From Spodoptera frugiperda (Eukaryota; Arthropoda; Insecta; Lepidoptera; Noctuidae): 64,000 bases of DNA. A model generated the notes under the pieces. It was not told where the DNA came from. It did no database searches and worked only from the letters and a program-made list of their open reading frames with translations. Positions 56,100-64,000 of the stretch are shown here, piece by piece; within the stretch, counting starts at the first letter, position 1; each line of letters opens with the position of its first letter. A program made the translations under genes and the position numbers. The stretch covers positions 2,356,001 through 2,420,000 of the forward strand of contig NC_064212.1 of assembly GCF_023101765.2 (NCBI RefSeq), in the 5' to 3' direction.

Positions 56100-56210
56100 G
56101 ACCCAACAGTTTCGGAAATAAATGGCTGTGACATACGGACTGACGGACAGACAGACATGATGAATCTTCCGGGTTCCGTTTTTTGCCATTTGGCTACGGA
56201 ACCCTAAAAA
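56100..56210 (+). repeat. Repeat with TACGGAACCCTAAAAAA end, within the long-TIR element
   Basis: GACGGACAGACAGACATGAT, CTTCCGGGTTCCGTTTTTTG and GGCTACGGAACCCTAAAAAA form a segment I associate with a widespread lepidopteran repeat. GGGTTCCG and CGGAACCC can pair. It is probably an insertion into the centre of the element; its 5' limit is not resolved. Confidence 0.45.
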
Positions 56211-56904
56211 ACGCGCTAAGTACACTACCTCATAGGTGGCGTGGAAACGTGTGCATTTTATGACAAATGCAACTTACAACTTTTTACACTGCGATATCTC
56301 CGAAACGGTGTCTCGTGAGAAAAAAAGTATTGATATATTTTTATAGATAATTTAATGATCTACATTTTAGTCTCAGGTATTTTTCTGATAAAACTTACCG
56401 TTTTGCTGAAAATCACGAAAAACTCATTTTTTTGACATTTGACTTTGAATAATTTTTTTTCCACACACGGGAATGATGGGGAACTTTCAGCTATTGTTTA
56501 TAATCGTGTTTTGAACAATTGTACCAAAATTCAGCTTGTTGCGAATTTATGTAGCACCGAATGTCTAATTTGACCGGACTATTAGATTAATTTATCAATC
56601 ATTAACATACTTTTTGATACCTATCTATACCTACAAAAATGAATATTTTAGTTTTGAAAACAAATCTCCAACTTTAAATTCCAACCACTACTCAAATACA
56701 GCACCATTGACAAAACAAACAAACGTTTCTCTAATTAACAGTGACGTCACAATGTGTGGCCCAAAAACAGCTCAAAGAACATTCGAGCACAGCCCTGATT
56801 ACTGTCAGGATATTAAACCTAGTTTAACACGAAGTTAGTTGAGTTTAAAGACATGTTGTTAATGACAAACTATGTATTTCACTATGTAGCAAAGTACCTA
56901 CGTT

Positions 56905-57145
56905 GTTTTTTAAGTGTGAGAGAGCCATGAGAATGGGCCGGCTCGACCGGAGTGATATCACGGCCTCGCAGAAAACCGACGTGAAACAACGCTTGCGTTA
57001 TGTTTTGTTGTGTGAATGAGGTTACCGGAGGCCAGATTACCCCCTTCCGAATCTCAAAATCCCCAAATCCTCAAATTACTATCCCTCAAAGGTCGGCAAC
57101 GCATTTTTAACACCTCTGGTGTTTCGTGTGTCGCATTTTTACCCT
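56905..57145 (-). mobile_element. Family A, reverse orientation
   Basis: GGGCCGGCTCGACCGGAGTG, ATCACGGCCTCGCAGAAAAC, CGACGTGAAACAACGCTTGC, GAGGTTACCGGAGGCC, GGTCGGCAACGCATTTTTAA, CACCTCTGGTGTTTCGTGTG. An extra TATGTTTTGTTG near 56999-57010 is a small insertion. Confidence 0.75.
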
Positions 57146-57648
57146 TTAAGCATTTTTTTCATGTATGTAGCAAAGCCTCAATAATAACAATACATCGCCA
57201 AATCAGGAGACAGTAAACAGCCAGCCAACAACAGCCTAAAAGGTCCTATGGATAGTCCATTCGGACCTTTACTCCATTGCACTAGTGAATATTTAAAGAG
57301 ACTACTGTCCTGACCGTAATATGACCATCAAAGGACTGCTTTGACCAAATCAAAATGGCCGCCGTCACGTCACTTGTGACACGAAAACCCCGTAATTAAC
57401 CCAAATCATTTCGTTTGATCTATGAAGTTATATTCCATTCATTTAATTATACCACCATAAAATAGAAGCATATAATTATGAATAGCACTTGCTCGTATTC
57501 GTCTAGATTTTACAGTGGTAATAGATTATTATCCCTAGCAGTATAAACAAGACCTAATTCTAAATTATAGAAAAGCTTTCTAAAAATATATTTTCGCTTT
57601 TTTGGGTATTAATTGCACAAACCAAAAAAATTGCTTAGAGCGAAAAAG
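57146..57648. other. No feature recognised
   Basis: Includes AATGGCCGCCGTCACGTCAC near 57352-57371, a small CpG-bearing patch with no assigned role. Confidence 0.35.
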
Positions 57649-57805
57649 GATCCGGAGCTACGAACTGCCTATTGTGTTACCAGGGCTCCAGCTCGAACAG
57701 CAGAAATTGGCATGGGGTGGTTTTTAGTCCACAAGAGTCTGACACTCTCTCTCACCTCGTCCAAGGCGGGAAAAGTCATTGGATGATTTTCTCGAATCAA
57801 AATAA
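57649..57805 (+). mobile_element. Family B LINE tail
   Basis: GATCCGGAGCTACGAACTGC, CCAGGGCTCCAGCTCGAAC, GGGGTGGTTTTTAGTCCACA, AGAGTCTGACACTCTCTCTC, AAAGTCATTGGATGATTTTC, degraded A tail. Confidence 0.75.
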
Positions 57806-58027
57806 AAGATCGATAAAGGATACCTTTTGTTGTCATGTTTGTGGTTCCTTATTAGCACGCATAGATCAAACAACAACTCTTAACAAAACATAACAAAAAT
57901 CTGCACCACACACAACCATTTTTCCGCATACCCACGACTTATATATTCATTCCATTACGACAGAAAGGAATACTATAAAAGTTACGTCATAACAAAGTTA
58001 GCACTGTCTCATGATTGTCATAAATCT

Positions 58028-58140
58028 TGCTTACCTAAAGCGCAGTGCCCGAGTATGAACTGGTGACTGTGGCGTATCTCACTCAAAACTTATGGATACT
58101 TCCAAATACTAGTGTGAGTGAGTGTGGGCATAATTTCTGT
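58028..58140 (+). repeat. Direct repeat R, copy 1
   Basis: TTGCTTACCTAAAGCGCAGT, GTGGCGTATCTCACTCAAAA and CTTATGGATACTTC recur in the same order at 58586-58700. Class unknown; no terminal inverted repeats. Confidence 0.65.
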
Positions 58141-58429
58141 TGAGTTTTCAAGGATTTTGTCGGAATTTTGTACAGATTACTGGGTTACCAGTTTAAATAA
58201 AAGTGTAGCAATAAAGGGCCAATCTTCAAAACGGGCGTATCTAAAAGTATCAGAGTGATCACACGACCCCAACACGCTTTTGGAGATTGACCCTAAACTG
58301 AGCGGCGAGTTCTACATCGCAAAAGTGAAGTCTTAACTATTCAGCAATTGAGCAGTAGCGCGCTATGAGATAGGTCGACAAACATATACATAGATCTTTT
58401 ATCAAGTACAATTTCAAGTTTATCGCCGA

Positions 58430-58560
58430 CGTTTTGGAGATTTGGGAATTAAATATGGGGGAGGATCAAACCTGTGGTAATCTCACCTACACCGCAAATA
58501 CAACGCAAGCGTAGATTCACACTGGTTTTCTGTGACGCCGTGCTATCTGATCAATTCCAT
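58430..58560 (+). mobile_element. Family A fragment, diverged
   Basis: GGTAATCTCACCTACACC, ACAACGCAAGCGTAGATTCA and CACTGGTTTTCTGTGACGCC correspond to the middle of family A. It lies between the two R repeats. Confidence 0.55.
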
Positions 58561-58585
58561 TGATATTGTTGTAAAATGTAAACCT

Positions 58586-58700
58586 TGCTTACTGAGGCAG
58601 TGCCCGAGAATGTGAATACTTGGCTATTGCGGCGTATCTGGCTCAAAACTTATGGATAGTTCGACGTACTGGAATTATTAGTGGTTAGAGGGCCACCATA
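58586..58700 (+). repeat. Direct repeat R, copy 2
   Basis: CTTGCTTACTGAGGCAGTGC, GCGGCGTATCTGGCTCAAAA, CTTATGGATAGTTC. Spaced about 560 bp from copy 1. Confidence 0.65.
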
Positions 58701-58794
58701 ATTTTGGAAGGAGCTTTCTTGTGATATTACAGAGATACTATTGGTAGTATAGGAGGAGGTTGCACGTTATTAGTATGAATATGAAAAGAGCGCA

Positions 58795-58912
58795 CTATTT
58801 TTAAAAGGCCAATGACGCACCTGTGATGCCTCTGGTGTTGCAGGTGTCGGGGCGACGCTGATCGCTTACCATCGGGTGATCCGTCTGCTATTTTTACTGT
58901 ATAATGTCTTAG
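58795..58912 (-). mobile_element. Family A fragment, reverse orientation
   Basis: AAAGGCCAATGACGCACCTG, GCCTCTGGTGTTGCAGGTGT, GCTGATCGCTTACCATCGGG, TGATCCGTCTGC: reverse of the family A 5' half. Confidence 0.75.
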
Positions 58913-59377
58913 CTGTATCCCAAATGGTAAAATCGCTGGTGCACAATGTCACCTAAAAACTCATGCTAGGCTCAACACTTACATTGAACTGGATTGAGCC
59001 AACAACAAACGTTACATTAAAAATAGTAGACAGTTTACATGAAAATGTCCCTGCAAAAACCATGGTCACTCTAACCTAACCGATACAAGCCTTAGTATCA
59101 GGCATACTCAATGTCGTTCCACAAGTTTTTGATTTATGTGCTGAGCCCCCTACGGCTATAGCGACATGTGCTGGCAAAAGGAGCTCTCAAAATGTCGGCA
59201 CCTTAATGGAAAAGTGACTGAACTTCACAAAGTACCTCTGTTATGTGGAGATAATTCATCACGTTTTCACTTTGGACTTGGAGTATTTTAAATGTATGTA
59301 TTTATACTTGTATATGTACCTGCAGAGGTGCACATTTTCAATTTTAAATCCACTTTTACCACACATACATACATGCA

Positions 59378-59479
59378 CGGACTGCTTGAGCAGTTACACA
59401 GTGATTCACATTCACGGATTGCTCCTGCAGTTAGAGTCAACAGCTTGAAGCTGCCATTGATAACTGCTCGAGCAGTCCG
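59378..59479. repeat. Inverted repeat with 19-bp arms built on an ACTGCTCGAGCAGT palindrome
   Basis: CGGACTGCTTGAGCAGTTA (59378-59396) and TAACTGCTCGAGCAGTCCG (59461-59479) pair at 18 of 19 positions. A third, direct, diverged copy (CGGATTGCTCCTGCAGTTA) lies between them at 59415-59433. The right arm itself contains the 14-bp palindrome ACTGCTCGAGCAGT. Confidence 0.65.
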
Positions 59480-59536
59480 CGTATATACGAATGTAGAAGA
59501 TAGTTCACTATACAGTTGCAGTCCATGTATGGCGTC

Positions 59537-59692
59537 CTTTTTTTAAGGGGAGAAATTCATTACAGTAGCTCTCTTTTCTCGTCTTGAGTGAGGCGAGAGA
59601 ATGTTAGACTCTTACTGACTATTAACAACCCTGTTCAGTCCTACTCCTGTTTCGAGTCGGAGCCCTGGTAGCCCGCTAGGCCGTCTGCAGAC
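59537..59692 (-). mobile_element. Family B LINE tail, reverse orientation
   Basis: T8 run, GGGGAGAAATTCATTACAG, GAGTGAGGCGAGAGAATGTT, AGACTCTTACTGACTATTAA, GAGTCGGAGCCCTGGTAGCC, GTCTGCAGAC. Confidence 0.75.
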
Positions 59693-60698
59693 CATATACG
59701 TTACGAGTGCCATAATATAATGGGACTAAACCTATTGCTATACTGCACAAAACACCGGGCTATTGAAATCTATAAAATGGCCCCACTAAAGCTTCATTCG
59801 ATCCAATAATAATCAAACCATTACTTAGTAGTTCTGTGAAACAAAAAAAATATTTGTATGTTACCAAATAATATGTTCCTACGAACATTGCGTGTATTTG
59901 CACAAACACAAACGAAATCCTAACTAAAATAAATACGTAATATTGAGAACTAGAGGTGATAATATTTTATGCGTTTCTCAGTATCGGTGGCATATTATTA
60001 TTTTAAGCGTTCGCAGTGCGCCGGCGCTAGACAGGAATAGTCCAGGTCTTCTAGGAAAGCTAATGAAACGTCCCATTTCCTTAGTCTTTCTTAGAGGGCT
60101 TAATCTGTCTAATCTTGCAAAGGTGCTCAAAACTGATGGAGGCATCTAGAAAGGTAGATTTATTAAAATATTTGTAATAGTCTACTTTTGACTGTATCGA
60201 TATACCGGTTTTTAGAAAAATCGTTTTAATATTTTTTTATAGGACGGAGTTTGGAAATATGACTGGTGACTGGTGACCACAGGCTCAATCTCTATTTTAT
60301 GGGAATCATAACATAATGGTAAAAAGAAGGTGTTACAGTTATTCGCTGTCTCTCACTATAATCGTAATAGTAACTCTGTCTAAAACTTGAGAAATAAAAA
60401 GGTGTGACGTGAAAAATACAAAATTCTTCAACTGCACTTCAAATACCCAAGCAAAGAAGTCGTATTCAACAAACACAGAACTAACATTTCACTCATACAC
60501 AAGAAAATGTAGTATTTATTTTCTAGACGTAGAAAGTCCGTGATACGAAGAAAATGATAGAGTGACCATTTATTTGGAGCAGAAAATTGGAATTTTCTGC
60601 CACAGCTTATGTAGCTTTTGCTAATGTTTTTCATATATGTTGCAGGTTGTAGTTCCATTTTAGATTTTTGGTTTAGGTGTTATGTGAGAAAAATAGGA
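59693..60698. other. No feature recognised
   Basis: Small frames at 59943 and 60428 carry no recognisable motif. A weak family C echo (TTACGAGTGCCATAATATAA) at 59701 is not convincing. Confidence 0.35.
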
Positions 60699-60874
60699 TC
60701 ACACTATAATGATATTAATAAATGTGAAAGTCTGTTTGTTTGGATGTTTGTCCGTCAATCACGTTGAAACTACTGAACGGATTTTATGAAATTAGGTATA
60801 CAGACAGAGCATGAACTGATTTAGGTGATAGGATACTTTTTATTCCACGGGAACGCGAGCAAAGCCGAAGCTAG
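60699..60874 (+). mobile_element. Helitron-like element (family H), 176 bp
   Basis: Starts TCACACTATAATGATATTAA after an A and ends GCAAAGCCGAAGCTAG before a T. Internal GAAACTACTGAACGGATTTT, GGTATACAGACAGAGCATGA and TATTCCACGGGAACGCGAGC match the copies at 53868 and, reversed, at 22205. Non-autonomous. Confidence 0.7.
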
Positions 60875-62242
60875 TTTATAATATAGATAGACTTGTGTAT
60901 AAGATAGATAAAATTCTGACAGTCTTTAATTTCAAAGATATTTTCAAACATACTTACAGTTAAGTATCACCAACGTAAATTCAGCTTTCTAATATAATTT
61001 ACCTGTAAAAAAAAAGAAATAAACTATTAATACACAATTGTCAAAAACATTTGTAGTTAATAAAATTATATTTTAAAGGAGCAACCTTTTCATCCAGAAA
61101 ATTCAGGTAAAATTCATATAGTCAGTCAATTAGTCAGCATAATAATACTGAACATTAACAACCAAGTAAAAGAAATAAATGAATGATTGAACATTATATT
61201 CATTTAATACCCATATAAACCGCATCAAAGAAAGCGTAGGTATAAAATCTCACCACTAAATGTCATATTTCTCACTTTAACTCGAATCTGAAGGTCCATT
61301 AAAGGCTCAAAGGGGAGTCTATGCGACCAATATAAGTTGATCTCTGATACTTCAGATAATATGAGAAAAAAGGGGTCTCACTATTTAGATAGGCTATAAC
61401 GAAGAAATCTCGTGGAAGTGGTAGGAAATATAGTCAAGTTAGTTGGAATATGTAAACTTGTAAAGGCGTACAATGTCAGCAAATACGTGATTTATGTAGT
61501 TACGTGCGGTTTTGTTGCTATACCGTAAACGGTGCGAAATCTTGTCCTTGTTAGGAATTCTGTCTTTTTCGTTTAGGTTAATTTTTTTATTTTTTCTTAT
61601 TACTTTAATCACTCCCTGCTACCTTCATCAGTTTGTATGACCAACCTGGTGAATGTAGGCAAACTTCTATAATGCCGATGAGTGAATACACAAATAATAT
61701 AATTACGTGCAGGTCATCTAGGACATATTGCGACTGTTATGATGATGATCATTGCCACTGAAAATAGATACTTATTTAGGTACTTTCAAGGACGATTTAA
61801 GCAAGTAGAAAAATACACTGAACTTTTCGAAGACAGTTTATCAACTTTTACTGGTTCACTAGGTCACCATAAATAAAAGGCAGTACGACGGAAAATCGAC
61901 GTCATCAAACTAACAAAATGGGTATAACCTTCCAAGCAAGAATTGAATTTAGCCACTCAACCGAGAGGCGTCGAGACAGACCCATTCCATACAATATTCA
62001 ACGTCCATTCTCACTAATATATAAAAATAACAAGACGTCTGTTCGCTTGTGCGGTCGAGATTTGGAGAAAATGAGCTTCTTGATACTGGGTTAAAATTGT
62101 GAGGTAACATGATATACTTATATTTTATTTAATGTAAAATGTTTTCTATAATAAATACAATACAAAGAAGTATGAAAGAAAAAGATAAGCAAGCAATTGA
62201 TGTACCAGGATTAAATGACGATGATCAAAATATCAAATGATT
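60875..62242. other. No gene; one short Helitron-like fragment
   Basis: TCTCACTAATATATAAAAAT at 62008-62027 with TCTGTTCGCTTGTGCGG just downstream looks like the 5' portion of a Helitron-like element without its end. Otherwise AT-rich. Confidence 0.35.
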
Positions 62243-62380
62243 AAGGTCACAGGGAGCCGTTGGATGCAGGCCGATTCTAATCGGCCGGTCTGGAAGTCAT
62301 TGGAGGAAGATTATGTTCAGCAGTAGAAAGAGAGCAGTCTTGTGGCTGAAATGATGATGATGATGTTAATGATGATCAAA
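62243..62380 (+). pseudogene. LINE 3' end remnant, 27 codons plus GATGAT tail
   Basis: Frame KVTGSRWMQADSNRPVWKSL then EEDYVQQ and stop (62324-62326), then GCTGAAATGATGATGATGAT. The W-K-S-L-x-E-x-Y-V-Q-Q ending followed by a GAT repeat is familiar as the 3' end of a common lepidopteran non-LTR retrotransposon. GAT-rich sequence continues to about 62440. Confidence 0.6.
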
Positions 62381-62947
62381 ATGTTGACGTTGATGAACAA
62401 AATCAAAACGATGATGTTGATTCTGACCATGATGAAAACTTTGTAAGAGGAACATACAATGACATATTTTAATTCTCTTCGAACATAAAAGATACTAAGT
62501 TATGAGATAATCACCATCCACGATAAAATGAACTTCATGTCATACAACTACTGGAGTTCTGACAAAGTTATTTCATTAAAGTTAAGCTAAGTATTGAGGA
62601 TTAAACTTACTTAATATTAATTTGTTTTTAAGTTCTTCAATAATGAGCAGTTGCTTATTCTTAAAAGTCAATATGAACTGGATTGGTACAGAGGTAGTTG
62701 TGAATTAAGTAACATTCCCATGCAATAAGGATGATGACGGAGTATGAAAATTAAAAATCTATTTAGTCCGTCAGTTAGGTAATAAACCCGTAGAAAACAA
62801 TACTGAAATAAAACGAATCAAAGTTTAGGAGCTGGAGCAAATGCGTCATTTCTACATATAAAACATACTTAGAAGTGATGCTACGCAATATTTCAAATCA
62901 ATATATCGTCGAAAGTATTTGTTTCTTTCTATAAGAAAATGAAAAAT

Positions 62948-63016
62948 ACGTATCTAATGTTTTAAAATATTCTATCAGAGGAACATTAAAATAAAAATTA
63001 GTCATCTACCCTATTA
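62948..63016. repeat. Dispersed repeat Q, copy 2
   Basis: GTATCTAATGTTTTAAAATA, then AGAGGAACATTAAAATAAAA, then ATTAGTCATCTACCCTATTA. Matches 10383-10434 with one extra internal block. Confidence 0.55.
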
Positions 63017-63204
63017 AGTAAGAGAATAAGCAAAACCAGATCAGGCAATCTAGCTACAAATACATCAAAACCAATCCAAAAAAGAAAAACATGTTCCCTC
63101 CAGATTTCGTTGGACATCAATCAGCTAAATAATTCAGCATCAATTTTTCCAACACCATCGGAAACGAACAAAGGGTGACTTATAAGAAAACTCTGGACGA
63201 TGGA

Positions 63205-63321
63205 TGTACACACTCATCAAGCTATACAAACCAGTATAAACTGACCGTCGAATATATGGAAAAGTCACACAAAGCGAGACCATGATAAACTGGTTTATCT
63301 GATGTTAAGCCGTGTGTACAC
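63205..63321 (+). mobile_element. Family E short inverted-repeat element, copy 3
   Basis: Best preserved termini: TGTACACAC at the left and GTGTGTACA at the right. Core CTATACAAACCAGTATAAAC, ACACAAAGCGAGACC, ATGATAAACTGGTTTATC. About 117 bp. Confidence 0.75.
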
Positions 63322-63718
63322 CATACGGATCCCTAAGGTGGATTCATGGCCGAAACTATTTATAGTCTTGGCCGAAATAAATCCAGATTTGGAGAAAAAA
63401 TCGTCGGAATCTCGACACGTCTTTTCTAGGTTTCTTTTAAACTGCTTCGGCTGTTGAATAATATAATGCGAGGTACAGTGTAGTCGATTTATTTTCATTT
63501 TCCTCTACTTGTCCGGTTGAAGTATTGAGAGAACGTGCTGTACAAGTTTGGTTCTGTATTGTTTGAAGTCGGCCAAACTGTTGCGTCTGCTATTGAATAG
63601 TGTTGAGTTTGGTTTTGTCGGCTGGATTTTTTTTTTGTTAGGATTTTAATATTGTTTTATTATGTTTTTGCTGATGATGGCTAAAGCTTGCTTTGTCTTG
63701 AATGGATTATTCTATTTT

Positions 63719-63752
63719 GTGGTGGCCCAGAGGTTTAAGACATGCGTAACTT
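63719..63752 (+). mobile_element. tRNA-like SINE head fragment (family S)
   Basis: TGTGGTGGCCCAGAGGTTTA and AGACATGCGTAAC match the opening of 21578. No B box follows. Confidence 0.4.
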
Positions 63753-63894
63753 TTTTATTTCGACATCTCTTCGTCTTTCTACTAGCTATTATTTTAGTTA
63801 ACTATAAGACTCAAAATATGGACTATTGGAAGTTTTAAACGCAAATTAAATATGATATTGTCGAAAATAGTAGCGTCATATAAACAGAGTAGAG

Positions 63895-63985
63895 CTAAAG
63901 ATCAAGCTCAGTGACGTGCCATTGGAGAGCCCTATATTCAGTAGTTGAAGAGAACAGGCTAATGATGATGAACAGACAACAAAAG
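63895..63985 (+). pseudogene. LINE 3' end remnant
   Basis: GTGACGTGCCATTGGAGAGC, CTATATTCAGTAGTTGAAGA and GGCTAATGATGATGAAC echo the ending described at 62243 (a Y-x-Q-Q codon region followed by GATGAT). No usable frame remains. Confidence 0.4.
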
Positions 63986-64000
63986 CCAAACAATCCACAG

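Larger units (their letters stand above)
55530..56581. mobile_element. 1,052-bp DNA-transposon-like element with about 265-bp terminal inverted repeats
   Basis: Ends TAGTCCGGTCAAATTAGAC (55530) and GTCTAATTTGACCGGACTA (to 56581). The arms pair closely from 55530 to about 55803 and from about 56318 to 56581, differing by small indels (the left arm has ACCAAAACATTAGGGTGAA near its start where the right has GCACCGAAT). Flanking TTA on each side, or TA if the ends are counted as GTCCGG, is a possible target duplication; TA would fit the Tc1/mariner group. The centre encodes no transposase; a 66-residue minus frame at 55748 lies in the arm. Confidence 0.8.

Noticed and set aside
1..64000. CRISPR array, operon, prophage or bacterial defence system
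   Set aside because: No evenly spaced short repeats, no ribosome binding sites, no closely packed reading frames; the sequence is eukaryotic non-coding DNA.

Overview
The window looks like non-coding DNA from a moth or butterfly (Lepidoptera, perhaps a noctuid). It is AT-rich, has no long open reading frame with coding character outside a transposon, and is packed with short interspersed repeats. The organism call rests on general familiarity with lepidopteran repeats (tRNA-headed SINEs, CATCAT-headed SINEs, A|TC...CTAG|T Helitron-like elements, R1-like LINE tails) and was not checked by a search. I see no cellular protein-coding exon, rRNA gene or functional tRNA gene. The window is best read as a large intron or an intergenic desert.

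I grouped the repeats by reading copies against each other and use working letters, because I cannot verify database names. A: about 11 copies of a roughly 260-bp element. B: about 12 copies of the 3' tail of an R1-like non-LTR retrotransposon; the copy at 40729-41489 still encodes the C-terminal zinc-knuckle segment and has an exact target-site duplication. C and M: tRNA-derived SINEs with Pol III A/B boxes. I: the CATCAT-headed SINE. D, E, F, K and a 1,052-bp element at 55530-56581: inverted-repeat (MITE-like) DNA elements. H: non-autonomous Helitron-like elements, one nested inside another with the empty site readable. P, Q, R and T: short dispersed or duplicated repeats of unknown class.

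Layout. 1-5.4 kb: A, C and I copies, two inverted-repeat elements and a LINE tail. 5.4-12.9 kb: sparse, with K at 8.7 kb. 12.9-18.1 kb: two D elements, the first interrupted by a 549-bp element with internal tandem repeats. 18.5-24 kb: SINEs and Helitron-like copies. 24.18-24.44 kb: a CpG-rich non-repeat block, the best candidate promoter/first exon (minus strand). 25-31 kb: B, C, E, I and M copies and an 18-bp perfect hairpin. 31.1-34.3 kb: mostly featureless. 34-41.7 kb: A elements interrupted by B, a strong heat-shock-element cluster at 35.55 kb, a second CpG-rich block at 39.5 kb, the LINE at 40.7-41.5 kb and a double hairpin. 42.8-52.6 kb: many C SINEs, almost all on one strand. 53-60 kb: nested Helitrons, an internally deleted LINE copy, the long-TIR element and a duplicated sequence. 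60-64 kb: Helitron-like copy, LINE 3' ends and a third E element.

The most interesting items are the seven-unit heat-shock-element cluster without an obvious gene, the CpG-rich candidate promoter/5' exon, the nested Helitron, and the tandem hairpins sharing one loop. No previously undescribed multi-gene system can be supported from this window.
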